Shown piece after piece: positions 8,322-17,557 of a stretch of DNA of 64,000 nt. The translations under genes were made by a program, and so were the position numbers. The DNA is from Rhodocyclales bacterium RIFCSPLOWO2_02_FULL_63_24. GTDB lineage: Bacteria > Pseudomonadota > Gammaproteobacteria > Burkholderiales > Rhodocyclaceae. Position 1 is the first letter of the stretch; every line of letters begins with the position of its first letter. The DNA lies in NCBI GenBank assembly GCA_001828935.1, contig MHZX01000063.1:101730-165729 (forward strand). The letters are read 5' to 3'. The notes below the pieces were generated by a model, which did no database searches, was not told where the DNA came from, and was given only the letters and a program-made list of their open reading frames with translations.

Positions 8322-9625
8322 ACGGCCTCGCGGTCGGCCGCGCCCTTGCGGCCAATCAGCCGGTACACCGTCATGTTGCCCTTACCCTTGAGATAGATGG
8401 TTTGCGGCTCGTGAAAATCGAAACTGGCCGCCAGACGGTGGTAGGTCGTGGTGTCGCACTGGATCATGCCCGGCACCCCTTCCGAAGTGATGCGGCTGGC
8501 GATGTTCACGGTGTCGCCCCAGAGGTCGTAGATGAATTTCTTCTTGCCCAGCACGCCCGCCACGATCGGGCCGGTGCCGATGCCGATGCGGATTTCCAGT
8601 TGCGACGCGTTGATCGAGAAGTCGCGCCGCAGCAGATCGCGCATCGCCACCGCCATGTCGGCGACGGCAGCGGCATAGTCGTCGATCTCTTCATTCAGTC
8701 CGCCGGCCACCATGTAGGCATCGCCTATGGTCTTGATCTTTTCCAGGCCATGGTCTTCAGCCAGTTCGTCGAAGGCGGAAAATATCCGGTTCAACATGGC
8801 GAATACCTGCGACGGCGACATGTTGGCCGCCACTTGGGTGAAGTTGACGATGTCGGCAAACATCACCGTCACGTCGGCAAAACCGTCGGCGATGGTCTGG
8901 TTGGAGTTCTTCAGCCGTTCTGCGACGGGTCCGGGCAGGATGTTGAGGAGCAATTTCTCTGAGCGCTCCTGCGCGGCCCGCACCTGCTGATGGGCTTCTT
9001 CGAGGCTTTCCTGCATCTTGCGTTTCTCCGCTATCGACAAGCGCAGCAGCAGATAGATGATGGTTGCCACCGAGATGAAGTTGAGCGCGAAGAAGACCAG
9101 GGTGGTACGTATCGGCACGTTCGAGTGTTGCGCAATGACCGAGTCGGCCAGGTAGAAATCGACGACGGCGGACAAGGCGGTCAACGCGACCCAGGCGATG
9201 AACCAGCCGATCGACTGCCTTACGCCGATGCACAGGATGGCGCCGATCGGCGCGAGCAATGCCCAGAGCACCACGCCGCTGGTGGAAATGATGGTGCCGC
9301 CGCTCCATTGCGCGACAAAGGGCAGGAACAGGAACAAGCCCAGCTGGCTGACGCGGAAAAAATCGAAATTCCGCGACTTGATGTAGAACACCATGTTGCC
9401 TGCCAGCAGGAGCTGGAAAGCAAAGGGCAGCGTGGTCGAAAATTGGGGGCCGAGCATCGAGTAGATCGTGACCCAGACCATGATCGCCACGCTGACCAGA
9501 CCGGTGGCGAGCATCAGCAGCGACTTGTTGAGGCGCAACTCTTCGCCGTCATCGGGCTCGATACCGGCGTTGCGCAGCCTGTCGTAAAAACGCGGCGGCG
9601 CGGTGCTGAGTTCGGTACAGGTCAT
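8318..9625 (-). CDS. Membrane class III adenylate cyclase
   Basis: The 435-aa protein makes cAMP from ATP. About six hydrophobic segments occupy residues about 40-205. A coiled linker (EEAHQQVRAAQERSEKLLL) leads to a class III catalytic domain. The metal-binding Asp is in FADIVNFT, and the second is in KTIGDAYMVAGG. The purine-selecting Lys (KIKTIGD) and Asp (DLWGDTVN), with Asn and Arg in VNIASRI, fit ATP rather than GTP. I choose ATG 9625 because the longer frame adds an unconvincing 24-residue leader. Two proteins with cyclic-nucleotide-binding domains are encoded elsewhere in this window. Confidence 0.85.
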   Translation of the reverse strand: MTCTELSTAPPRFYDRLRNAGIEPDDGEELRLNKSLLMLATGLVSVAIMVWVTIYSMLGPQFSTTLPFAFQLLLAGNMVFYIKSRNFDFFRVSQLGLFLFLPFVAQWSGGTIISTSGVVLWALLAPIGAILCIGVRQSIGWFIAWVALTALSAVVDFYLADSVIAQHSNVPIRTTLVFFALNFISVATIIYLLLRLSIAEKRKMQESLEEAHQQVRAAQERSEKLLLNILPGPVAERLKNSNQTIADGFADVTVMFADIVNFTQVAANMSPSQVFAMLNRIFSAFDELAEDHGLEKIKTIGDAYMVAGGLNEEIDDYAAAVADMAVAMRDLLRRDFSINASQLEIRIGIGTGPIVAGVLGKKKFIYDLWGDTVNIASRITSEGVPGMIQCDTTTYHRLAASFDFHEPQTIYLKGKGNMTVYRLIGRKGAADREAV

Positions 9626-9777
9626 GACGCGGGTTCGGGCTGGAGAAAAGGCGGCTAACTGGCTCGCATAGCCGAAGTGTCGCGGAATAGGCAGCAATGG
9701 TCAAGAATGTTCATCGGCGGCGTTCCCGGAAGGCCGTTCCTTGCTCCGCGGCCGAAATTGGTGTTGAATGCCGGCCC

Positions 9778-10161
9778 ATGGCCGAGGCGAAAAAATACGA
9801 AATTGAGGTTGCGGTGACGACCCACTATGTCACGGAGCAATCCGATCCGGCGATCGATCGCCATGTCTTCGCCTACACCGTCACCATCAGCAACACCGGC
9901 AACGTGCCGGCGCAGTTGATTTCCAGGCACTGGGTCATCACCGATGCTGCAGGCCATGTGCAAGAGGTGCGCGGCCTCGGCGTGGTCGGTCATCAGCCCT
10001 TGCTGGCGCCCGGGCAGAGTTTCGAATACACCAGCGGCTGCCAACTCGCGACGCCGGTCGGCACCATGAAGGGCAGTTACCAGATGACCGCCGAGGACGG
10101 TGCGCAATTCGAGGCGCCGATTGCCGAATTTGTGCTGTCCATGCCGCGCGTGCTGCATTGA
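9778..10161 (+). CDS. apaG: ApaG protein (Co2+/Mg2+ efflux-associated)
   Basis: The 127-aa protein is a single fibronectin-III-like ApaG domain: VTTHYVTEQSDP at the start, FAYTVTISNTG, then RHWVITDAAGHVQEVRG, GVVGHQPLLAPGQSFEYTSG and GTMKGSYQM. Bacterial ApaG has been associated with Co2+ resistance and Mg2+ transport, but its biochemical role is unsettled. ATG 9778 gives the normal family length; 27 upstream codons are not conserved-looking. It overlaps the methyltransferase start by 4 nt. Confidence 0.92.
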   Translation: MAEAKKYEIEVAVTTHYVTEQSDPAIDRHVFAYTVTISNTGNVPAQLISRHWVITDAAGHVQEVRGLGVVGHQPLLAPGQSFEYTSGCQLATPVGTMKGSYQMTAEDGAQFEAPIAEFVLSMPRVLH

Positions 10162-10757
10162 GCCTGAAACACAGCTATACGCTGGCCGCCCCGTTTTACG
10201 ACGCATTCCTGACTGCGGCCACGCGCGGCGCGCGCAAGCGCAGCCTGTCGGCGCTGACCGACGCGCCGCCGCGCGACGTACTGCTGCTGGGAGTCGGCAC
10301 CGGACTGGACCTGCCGCATCTGGCGGCGCAGCATCGCTATGTCGGACTCGACCTGACCGCCGCCATGCTCACGCGCGCCCGTCCGCGCGCCGCCGGTTTG
10401 CACTTCACGCCCTTGCGCGGTGACGTGCAGCGCCTGCCTTTCCATGACGCCAGCTTCGATGTGGCGGTGCTGCACCTGATTCTTGCCGTGGTGCCGGCGC
10501 CGACTCTTTGCCTGGCCGAGGCCGTGCGCGTATTGAAGCCCGGCGGGCAGTTGCTGGTGTTCGACAAGTTCTTGCGACGTGGCGAAGCCGGCTGGAAACG
10601 TGCGCTCAATCCGCTGACGCGCCACGTTGCTACGCGCCTCGATGTGGTCTTCGAAGACGTCCTGGAAGCCGTCGGCGGCGTCCGGCTGACGGCCAACGAA
10701 GCCGCGCTGGCCTCGGGCTGGTTCCGCCTGATCCGCCTGGAGAAGACTACTTCCTGA
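10158..10757 (+). CDS. Class I SAM-dependent methyltransferase
   Basis: The 199-aa enzyme has the methyltransferase-11 fold. Motif I is LLLGVGTGLDLPHL with Gly-x-Gly-x-Gly, an acidic end to strand 2 (YVGLDLT), motif post-I (LRGDVQRLPFHDASFD), and VRVLKPGGQLLVFDKF. It resembles the UbiE-like or phosphatidylethanolamine methyltransferase group, but the substrate cannot be assigned. The start is TTG inside a TTGA overlap with the apaG stop, implying coupled translation. It is convergent with msrQ; the two stops overlap. Confidence 0.8.
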   Translation: MSLKHSYTLAAPFYDAFLTAATRGARKRSLSALTDAPPRDVLLLGVGTGLDLPHLAAQHRYVGLDLTAAMLTRARPRAAGLHFTPLRGDVQRLPFHDASFDVAVLHLILAVVPAPTLCLAEAVRVLKPGGQLLVFDKFLRRGEAGWKRALNPLTRHVATRLDVVFEDVLEAVGGVRLTANEAALASGWFRLIRLEKTTS

Positions 10758-11397
10758 CGGCCAGCGGGATGATGCGGCCGCGCGGCTTTGGCAAATAGGC
10801 GCCGGCGAGTTGCCGATTGCGCTCCTGCACCCGCCACCAGACCCGCAGTCCGAGCAGGACGCCGAGCAGGCTGGCGTAGAGCAGCGGCTTGCTGACGTCG
10901 GCCTTGACCATCCACGAGTAGTGCAGCACAGCCAGTAGACCGATCAGATAGACGCTGCGATGCAGTTCCTGCCAGCGGCGCCCGCCGAGCTTGCGGATGG
11001 CGAAGGCGTTCGAGGTGGCCGCCAGCGGCACCAGCAAGGCAAACGTGATCATGCCGACGGTGATGAAGGGGCGCTTCAGAATGTCTTTCGCTATCGCCTG
11101 CCAGTCGAAGAACTGGTCGAACCACAGGTAGGTGGTCAGATGCAAGGTGGCATAGAAGAACACGAACAGCCCAAGCATGCGGCGCAAGCGGCCCAGCCAT
11201 GCCCATCCCGAATATTTGCGCAGCGGCGTCACCGAGAGAGTGATCAACAGGAAGTTCAAAGCCCAGGTGCCCAGTCCGCGCGTTACGGCTTCGATCGGAT
11301 TGGCGCCCAGCGTGTCGGCTTGCGCGCCCCAGGCGTAATAGGCCAAAGGCATAAGGCAGGCGAGAAACAGCGGCGGCTTGATCAGGGCGGGATTCAA
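10747..11397 (-). CDS. msrQ: Heme-binding membrane subunit MsrQ
   Basis: MsrQ is the b-type heme quinol-linked partner that feeds electrons to MsrP for repair of periplasmic methionine sulfoxide. The 216-aa protein has about six membrane helices of the ferric-reductase type. The expected His residues are in [30 protein letters not shown] and neighbours. I place the start at TTG 11397, because it makes a TTGA overlap with the msrP stop and has GAGGA 7 nt upstream. A longer frame runs back into msrP. Confidence 0.9.
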   Translation of the reverse strand: MNPALIKPPLFLACLMPLAYYAWGAQADTLGANPIEAVTRGLGTWALNFLLITLSVTPLRKYSGWAWLGRLRRMLGLFVFFYATLHLTTYLWFDQFFDWQAIAKDILKRPFITVGMITFALLVPLAATSNAFAIRKLGGRRWQELHRSVYLIGLLAVLHYSWMVKADVSKPLLYASLLGVLLGLRVWWRVQERNRQLAGAYLPKPRGRIIPLAVRK

Positions 11398-12317
11398 AAT
11401 TGTTTCCTCAAATCCATTCCGGTGTAAAGCTGGCTGACCTGCTCGGCATAACCATTGAACATCAAGGTCTGGCGTTTGCTGAATTCGCCGATGCGACGCT
11501 CGCGCGCCTGACTCCAGCGCGGGTGATCGACCTCCGGGTTGACGTTGGAGTAGAAACCGTATTCCTGCGGTGCCGCCTTCATCCATGCGGTGCGCGGTTC
11601 CTTATCCGTGAAACGAATTTTCACGATCGACTTGCCGCTCTTGAAGCCGTATTTCCATGGCACCACCAGGCGCAGGGGTGCGCCATTCTGGTTCGGCAAC
11701 ACATCGCCGTAAAGGCCGACCGCGATGATCGCCAGTGGGTGCATGGCCTCGTCCAGCCGCAGACCTTCGACATAGGGCCAGTCGAGTACCCGGCTCCTGA
11801 CCCCGGGCATGGTTTCGGGCTGCACGGCGGTAACGAACTCGACGTATTTGGCGCCGCCCAGCGGCTCGACCTGTTTCAGCAGCGTCGCCACCGGGAAGCC
11901 GAGCCAGGGAATCACCATGCTCCAGCCTTCGACGCAGCGCAGGCGGTAGATGCGTTCTTCCACCGGTGCAAGTTTCAGGATGTCTTCGATGCCCAGCGTC
12001 TTCGGCTGCTTTACCAGACCCTCGATGCTCAGCGTCCATGGCCGCACGCGGAGGCTGTGCGCGGTGCGCGCCGGGTCCTCCTTGTCGGTGCCGAACTCGT
12101 AGTAGTTGTTGTAGCCGGTGACGTGCTTGAGCGGCGTCGGCGTCTCGCTGATCGAATAGGCGCTGGCTCGGCCGGGACCGAGCTTGGCCTGCGCAGCGGG
12201 AAGCAGGCTGGCCAGCGCGACGCCGGTAGACAGGCGCAAGAATTCACGGCGGCGATCGAACAGCGAACGCGGCGTGATCTCGGACGGGGCGATGTCGTTG
12301 GGGGGGCGAATGAGCAT
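11394..12317 (-). CDS. msrP: Protein-methionine-sulfoxide reductase catalytic subunit MsrP
   Basis: MsrP is a molybdopterin enzyme of the sulfite-oxidase fold, exported by Tat, which reduces oxidised methionine in periplasmic proteins. The 307-aa product has a twin-arginine signal (DRRREFLRL, near residues 22-30) and a hydrophobic stretch ending around PAAQA. The Mo-ligand cysteine is in [28 protein letters not shown] and [17 protein letters not shown] are typical of the family. ATG 12317 is preferred because it places the Tat motif correctly. It is transcribed with msrQ. Confidence 0.93.
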   Translation of the reverse strand: MLIRPPNDIAPSEITPRSLFDRRREFLRLSTGVALASLLPAAQAKLGPGRASAYSISETPTPLKHVTGYNNYYEFGTDKEDPARTAHSLRVRPWTLSIEGLVKQPKTLGIEDILKLAPVEERIYRLRCVEGWSMVIPWLGFPVATLLKQVEPLGGAKYVEFVTAVQPETMPGVRSRVLDWPYVEGLRLDEAMHPLAIIAVGLYGDVLPNQNGAPLRLVVPWKYGFKSGKSIVKIRFTDKEPRTAWMKAAPQEYGFYSNVNPEVDHPRWSQARERRIGEFSKRQTLMFNGYAEQVSQLYTGMDLRKQF

Positions 12318-12442
12318 GATATTTTCGATAGAGGACGCAGGTACTGCTTTGACGCTGGCTCTCGGCAAACCTTACATCGCGGGCCGCGTGGATTGGTTGG
12401 AGCCAATGTTTTGCGCAAGGTTCCCGACTGATGCGTGATCAG

Positions 12443-12472
12443 TTGACCGGAGGGCGGTCGCGCCGTTAAACT
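12443..12472 (+). promoter_or_regulatory. Candidate sigma-70-type promoter of grxD
   Basis: TTGACC, an 18-bp spacer and TAAACT lie about 40 nt upstream of the glutaredoxin ATG, in the intergenic region shared with the divergent msrPQ. The match is reasonable but not perfect. Confidence 0.4.
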
Positions 12473-12509
12473 ATCCCGACTCTTTTACTCAACTATTTTG
12501 GAAAGTGCC

Positions 12510-12833
12510 ATGGACATCAAGCAGAAAATTCACGATACCGTTACCGGCAACCCCGTCGTGCTTTACATGAAGGGTAATAAGCAGTTCCCCCAGTGCGGCT
12601 TTTCCGCGCGCGCGGTGCAGATTCTGCAGGCTTGCGGCGTCAAGGACTTCGTTACCGTCGATGTGCTGGCCGACCCGGAGGTGCGCCAGGGCGTCAAGGA
12701 TTATGCCAACTGGCCGACCGTGCCGCAGCTCTACATCAATGGCGAGTTCGTCGGCGGCAGCGACATCATGACCGAGATGTATCAGTCGGGCGAATTGCAG
12801 AAGCAGTTGGAACCGGTTCTCGGTTCGGCCTGA
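12510..12833 (+). CDS. grxD: Monothiol glutaredoxin (Grx4/GrxD, CGFS type)
   Basis: The 107-aa protein is a CGFS glutaredoxin that carries or transfers [2Fe-2S] clusters with glutathione. The active site is FPQCGFSARAV at about residues 28-38. WPTVPQLYINGEFVGGSDI supplies the glutathione- and cluster-binding TVP and GGSD elements. Length and order match Grx4 of E. coli. A GGAAA ribosome site precedes ATG 12510. The stop is one base from that of the convergent fructosamine kinase gene. Confidence 0.95.
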   Translation: MDIKQKIHDTVTGNPVVLYMKGNKQFPQCGFSARAVQILQACGVKDFVTVDVLADPEVRQGVKDYANWPTVPQLYINGEFVGGSDIMTEMYQSGELQKQLEPVLGSA

Positions 12834-12834
12834 A

Positions 12835-13737
12835 TCAGCGCCTCAGCTGCGCCAGCAGCCGCTCGATCATGCGTTGCGCCTGGCCCAGATAGGCGCCGCC
12901 GAACAGGTTGAAGTGATTGAGAATGTGGTACAGGTTGTAGAGCGGTTTGCGCGTCTCGTAGCCTGAGTCCAGCGGCCACGCGGCGCGATAGGCGGCATAG
13001 ACGCTGTTGGGAAAGCCGCCGAACAACTCCGCCATGGCGAGATCGGTTTCGCGGTCGCCGTAGTAGCAGGCCGGGTCGAAGATCACCGGATCGCCATCGG
13101 CGGTTTGCGCCGCATTGCCCGACCAGAAGTCGCCATGCAGCAGGCTCGGCGTCGGCAGGTAGTCGATGAAAAGGCCGCCGATGCGCTCGATGATGGCGTG
13201 ACCCTTGGTCACCAGGGATTTCTCCATGCCGTTCTGCAGCGCGAGTTGCAGTTGCGGACGCAACCGACGTTCGCCGAAGAAATGCGGCCAGCTCGGATGC
13301 GGTTCATTGCGCTGCGGTGTGGCGCCAATGAAGTTGTCGTCGGCCCAGCCGAACGAACTTCCGCTCACGCGATGCAGTTGCGCCATTGCCGCACCCAATT
13401 GGGCACCGCCGGCCTGGTCCAGTGCAGCGAGATCGAGATATTCCATTACCAGGAAGGCGAGGCTTGCCGTTGCGCCCGCAGTGACGAAAGTCGGCGTTCG
13501 CAGCACGCCGGTCGCTGCCAACACGCTCAGCCCCTGTGCTTCCGCGGCAAACATCGGCGCACCGGCGAGCCCGCTGGTCTTGACGAAGTAGCGATGGCGG
13601 CCGTCTTCGACGCGCCAGGCGCGGTGAATCGAACCGCCATTGATGGGGCTGGCCGAGCCCAGGCTGAACGGCGCCCCGGTATGCTCGGCAATTGCCGCCG
13701 CAATGCAGATGAAATCGGCGTCGGTCCCCGGCGTCAA
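12835..13737 (-). CDS. Fructosamine kinase family protein
   Basis: Members phosphorylate sugars attached to protein amines (fructosamine or ribulosamine) and so deglycate proteins. The 300-aa protein has the APH-like kinase fold: an N-lobe with SPINGGSIHRAWRVEDG and FVKTSGLAG, the catalytic loop LLHGDFWSGN, and the metal-binding VIFDPACYYGDRETDLAM. The start is probably TTG 13737, which forms a TTGA overlap with the upstream kinase gene and gives the family's usual length. No clear ribosome site is seen, so coupling is likely. Confidence 0.87.
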   Translation of the reverse strand: MTPGTDADFICIAAAIAEHTGAPFSLGSASPINGGSIHRAWRVEDGRHRYFVKTSGLAGAPMFAAEAQGLSVLAATGVLRTPTFVTAGATASLAFLVMEYLDLAALDQAGGAQLGAAMAQLHRVSGSSFGWADDNFIGATPQRNEPHPSWPHFFGERRLRPQLQLALQNGMEKSLVTKGHAIIERIGGLFIDYLPTPSLLHGDFWSGNAAQTADGDPVIFDPACYYGDRETDLAMAELFGGFPNSVYAAYRAAWPLDSGYETRKPLYNLYHILNHFNLFGGAYLGQAQRMIERLLAQLRR

Positions 13738-15044
13738 AGCGATGCCAGACGGGTGTTGGCATCGGCCAGGCGGCCGGCGATGACGTCGAGAAAACCCTGG
13801 TAGAAGTGCATCCGGCATACCTCCGAGGCATGCTGCAGCGCTTGCGCCGAGATGGTGACGACACGGGTCGTGGTCTGCGCCACCACGTCAGCGCCGCGGG
13901 TGTGTTCGCCACGGCGGATGATGGCCATTTCGCCGAAGCATTCGCCGGCCGCCAGGGTGCCCAGGGAATGGCCGCCTTTGGAGACCATCAGTTCGCCGTC
14001 AAGCAGGAAGGCAAAGAAGTTGCCGCGCTCGCCATCCTTCATGATCACGGTGCCGGCGGCCACTTCGTCCCAGTGCGAGAAGCGCACCACTTCCCACAGG
14101 TCGACATCGGAAAACTCGCAGAAGAAACGCAGTGCCCGCAGCGCTTCGAACTTCTCGCTGTCCGGGAATGCCTGGCGCTGGGCGGAAAGCTGCCGGTTGC
14201 GGAAGGACTGGGCGAGGTCGTGGGAAAACTCTTCCCAAGTCTGGTAGCGCGCGCTGGTTTCCTTTTGCATGGCGCGGGCGACGACCGCATCGAGACTGGC
14301 CGGCATGTCGGCGCGAAAGGTGGAGGGCGGCGGCGGATCGGTATTGCAGATCTGGTAAATCATGCCGTAGTTGGATGTCGACTGGAACGGCAGCCGTCCG
14401 GTGAGCAACTGGTACATGACCACACCCAGGGAATAGATATCGGTCTGGTGATTCAGCGTCATGTCGCGCACTTGCTGGGGCGACATGTAGGCCGGCGAGC
14501 CGACGCCCGATACCTGGGTGCGGGTCTGGTCGCCGCCGGTCATCATCGCCGCGCCGAAGTCGGAAATCTTGATGTCGCCGCCGCTTGGCTCGTTGCCGCC
14601 CGTCTTGACCAGCAGGATGTTGGCGGGCTTGATGTCGCGATGGGTGACGCCGGCGCGAAACGCGTAGTCAAGCGCGCGGGTGCACTTGAAGATCATCTCC
14701 ACCAGGCGGTCCACCGGCAGCAGTGTGCTCGGCGTGCAGAAGGGCTCCAGCGTGCCGCCCTGAACATACTCCATGACGATGTAGCTCTGCTCCTCGTCCA
14801 CCACGGCATCGAAGATCTGCACAATGTGCGGGTGCATGAGCTTGCCGGCCAGCGAGGCCTCGGTCATCAGCAGGTGTCGATAGAGTCGGCCGCGCTCCTT
14901 GTCGCGCAGGACCTCGGGGAAGATGGCCTTGACCGCGACTTCGCGCCCGGTGAAGGAATCGAAGCCAAGGTAGACGATGGACGTGGCGCCTTCGCCGAGC
15001 TTCTGGCGAATCTCGTATTTGCCGATGCGCTCAGGAATGGCCAT
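13734..15044 (-). CDS. Hanks-type Ser/Thr protein kinase with C-terminal cyclic-nucleotide-binding domain
   Basis: The 436-aa cytoplasmic protein has a complete kinase domain over residues about 8-265: a GEGATSIVYLG glycine loop, AVKAIF lysine, THRDIKPANILL catalytic loop, SDFG, and SPAYMSPQQ. A cNMP-binding beta-roll covers residues about 305-430. Its phosphate cassette reads FGEMAIIRRGEHTRGADV, keeping the Glu and Arg that bind cyclic nucleotide phosphate and ribose. I see no membrane segment. It is coupled to the fructosamine kinase gene and follows argH. Regulation by cAMP from a class III cyclase is a plausible inference. Substrates are unknown. Confidence 0.88.
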   Translation of the reverse strand: MAIPERIGKYEIRQKLGEGATSIVYLGFDSFTGREVAVKAIFPEVLRDKERGRLYRHLLMTEASLAGKLMHPHIVQIFDAVVDEEQSYIVMEYVQGGTLEPFCTPSTLLPVDRLVEMIFKCTRALDYAFRAGVTHRDIKPANILLVKTGGNEPSGGDIKISDFGAAMMTGGDQTRTQVSGVGSPAYMSPQQVRDMTLNHQTDIYSLGVVMYQLLTGRLPFQSTSNYGMIYQICNTDPPPPSTFRADMPASLDAVVARAMQKETSARYQTWEEFSHDLAQSFRNRQLSAQRQAFPDSEKFEALRALRFFCEFSDVDLWEVVRFSHWDEVAAGTVIMKDGERGNFFAFLLDGELMVSKGGHSLGTLAAGECFGEMAIIRRGEHTRGADVVAQTTTRVVTISAQALQHASEVCRMHFYQGFLDVIAGRLADANTRLASL

Positions 15045-15053
15045 CGGAAAGCT

Positions 15054-16457
15054 TCAGAGCCGGCTGCGCGAACGCGCGATGGCGGCGCGCACCTGGTTCG
15101 GCGCGGTGCCGCCGAGGTGGTCGCGGGCAGCGAGCGAGCCCGCCACGGTGAGCACGGCGAAGGCGTCGTCGCCGACCAGCGGCGAGAAGGCGCGCAACTC
15201 GTCCAGCGGCAGGTCCGGCAGGTCGCAGCCGCGCTCCTCGCAAGCACGCACGGCGCGGGCCACCGCCTCGTGGGCATCGCGGAACGGTAGCCCCTTCTTC
15301 ACTAGGTAGTCGGCGAGGTCGGTCGCCGTCGCGTAGCCCTGGCGCAAGGCGGCAGCCATCGCTTCCGGCTTGACGCGGATGCCGGGCACAAGGTCGGCGA
15401 AAATGCGCAGCGTATCGATCAAGGTGTCGGCCGTGTCGAACAGGGGCTCCTTGTCTTCCTGGTTGTCCTTGTTGTAGGCCAGCGGCTGGCCTTTCATCAG
15501 CGTGAGCAGGCCCACCAGATGGCCAAACACGCGGCCGGTCTTGCCGCGCGCGAGTTCCGGCACATCCGGGTTCTTCTTCTGCGGCATGATCGACGAGCCG
15601 GTGCAGAACCGGTCGGCGAGGTCGATGAAGCCGACGCGCGGACTCATCCAGAGGATCAGTTCTTCCGAGAAGCGCGAGACGTGGGTCATCACCAGCGATG
15701 CGGCGGCACAGAACTCGATCGCGAAATCGCGGTCGGAGACGGCGTCCAGCGAATTCTCGCAGACGGACTCGAAGCCAAGCTCGCGTGCCACGGCTTCGCG
15801 ATCGATCGGGAACGTGGTGCCGGCCAGCGCCGCGGCGCCCAGCGGCAGGCGATTGACGCGGCGGCGGCAGTCGGCGAAGCGCTCGCGGTCGCGGCGCAAC
15901 ATCTCGAAATAGGCCAGCAGGTGGTGGCCGAATGTCACTGGTTGCGCCACCTGCAAGTGCGTGAATCCAGGCAGCGGAGTGGCCACGTGGGTTTCCGCGG
16001 TGTCGAGCAATGCCTTCTGAAAATCGCGCAGCAAGCCGTCAATGTCGTCGATGGTATCGCGCAGCCAGAGACGGATGTCGGTGGCCACCTGGTCGTTGCG
16101 CGAGCGACCGGTGTGCAGGCGCTTGCCGGCATCGCCGACGAGGGCCGTAAGGCGCTTCTCGATGTTCAGATGCACATCTTCGTTGTCGAGGTTCCAGTCG
16201 AAACTGCCGGCTTCGATCTCGGCGCTGACGGTTGCCATGCCCTGTTCGATGGCGGTCAGGTCGGCGGCGGCGATAATGCCTTGTCGTGCCAGCATCCTCG
16301 CATGCGCCAGGGATGCCCGGATGTCCTGTCGCCACATGCGGCGATCGAAGAACACGGAAGCGGTGTAACGTTTTACAAGATCTGAAACGGGTTCGGAAAA
16401 GCGACCGGACCACGCTGTCTGAGTCGTCGGAGATGCCGTAGGTTTTGGTTCTGTCAT
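15054..16457 (-). CDS. argH: Argininosuccinate lyase
   Basis: ArgH makes arginine and fumarate from argininosuccinate in the last step of arginine synthesis. At 467 aa it has the normal family length. Conserved blocks are [55 protein letters not shown] and the signature [19 protein letters not shown] 16457 is close to the divergent algZ start, an arrangement (argH beside algZ-algR) also known from Pseudomonas. Confidence 0.97.
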   Translation of the reverse strand: MTEPKPTASPTTQTAWSGRFSEPVSDLVKRYTASVFFDRRMWRQDIRASLAHARMLARQGIIAAADLTAIEQGMATVSAEIEAGSFDWNLDNEDVHLNIEKRLTALVGDAGKRLHTGRSRNDQVATDIRLWLRDTIDDIDGLLRDFQKALLDTAETHVATPLPGFTHLQVAQPVTFGHHLLAYFEMLRRDRERFADCRRRVNRLPLGAAALAGTTFPIDREAVARELGFESVCENSLDAVSDRDFAIEFCAAASLVMTHVSRFSEELILWMSPRVGFIDLADRFCTGSSIMPQKKNPDVPELARGKTGRVFGHLVGLLTLMKGQPLAYNKDNQEDKEPLFDTADTLIDTLRIFADLVPGIRVKPEAMAAALRQGYATATDLADYLVKKGLPFRDAHEAVARAVRACEERGCDLPDLPLDELRAFSPLVGDDAFAVLTVAGSLAARDHLGGTAPNQVRAAIARSRSRL

Positions 16458-16525
16458 AATCAGGTTGCCCTGTCAGCAGGCAAGGAAGGCATTAAAAACG
16501 CTGGAAAATCAAAGAGGGCGGCTAA

Positions 16526-17557
16526 TTGAGCCAACGCCGAAGTATACGGGAAAACCCCGCGCTGTCAGTTCTGCCGGACTTCCGCAAGCCAGGCACCTGG
16601 TTGCGCGTGTTGTTGGTGGTCAATTGCGGCGCCTTGCTGGGCACCCTGGCGGCCAATCGCGAATCGAGGCTCTTCTTCGCCGAATTCGTCGAGTTGCTGG
16701 CACTGATCGAGCCGGTCACGCTGGCCAGTTTGGCCCTGCTCAGCCTGGCCGGTTCTTGGTTCACGCGCCTGCCCAGGTGGCTTGGGGCGACGCTGGTGGT
16801 CCTTCTGGTATTGCTGGTGACGGCTGCGGTGCGCCGCCTGTTTGCGGCGATGTATCTGATCGAGCCGGACGTCGCCGGGTTCAGCCGGATTTCCCTGTGG
16901 GTGGTGATTGGCGTCGCATTGCTGCTGGGATGGTTCGAGATGAGCGGACGGGTGCGGTCGCCGGCTCTGGCGGAGGCGCGCTTGCTGGCGCTGACCGCAC
17001 GCATCCGGCCGCATTTTCTTTTCAATGCGCTGAATGCGGTGCTCGGTGTGATGCGTTCCGACCCGCGTCGGGCGGAGACGGCGCTGGAGGAATTGGCCGA
17101 CCTGTTCCGCGTGTTGATGCGGGAGAACGCAGACCTGGTACCACTATCAGAGGAAATCCAGGTGGCGCGGCAGTACATCAACCTGGAACGCTTGCGTTTG
17201 GGCGAGCGTGTGCGCGTGGTGTGGGACATGACGGACTGTCCGCCGGATCCCCTGGTGCCGCCCTTGATGCTGCAGCCCTTGCTGGAAAACGCGGTTTATC
17301 ATGGCATCGAGCCGGCGGCCGAGCCTGGGGAAATAATTATCCGCTTCGAGCGGACCAATTCCCGAATGCGAGTGGAGCTTTCCAATCCGATGACCGTTGC
17401 CGATGGACATACGTCGGGCAACCAGATGGCCCTGACCAATATCCGCCAGCGCCTGATGTTGTTTTTCGAGCTTGAGGCAACGATGACGACCCAGGTCAGC
17501 GACGGACGTTTTTGCGTTGTCATCGAGTTTCCGTATCGCCCAGTGAGCGAGGCATGA
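16526..17557 (+). CDS. algZ: LytS-type sensor histidine kinase (AlgZ/FimS-like)
   Basis: The 343-aa protein has about four membrane segments in residues 25-140, followed by a His_kinase domain of the LytS/YehU class. The phospho-acceptor region is ARIRPHFLFNALNAVLG. The ATPase part contains LMLQPLLENAVYHGIEP and a shortened glycine region (SGNQMALTNIRQRL). The AlgZ/FimS name rests on position beside argH and on the adjacent LytTR regulator. The start is TTG 16526, with AGAGG about 8 nt upstream. It overlaps algR by 4 nt. Confidence 0.85.
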   Translation: MSQRRSIRENPALSVLPDFRKPGTWLRVLLVVNCGALLGTLAANRESRLFFAEFVELLALIEPVTLASLALLSLAGSWFTRLPRWLGATLVVLLVLLVTAAVRRLFAAMYLIEPDVAGFSRISLWVVIGVALLLGWFEMSGRVRSPALAEARLLALTARIRPHFLFNALNAVLGVMRSDPRRAETALEELADLFRVLMRENADLVPLSEEIQVARQYINLERLRLGERVRVVWDMTDCPPDPLVPPLMLQPLLENAVYHGIEPAAEPGEIIIRFERTNSRMRVELSNPMTVADGHTSGNQMALTNIRQRLMLFFELEATMTTQVSDGRFCVVIEFPYRPVSEA

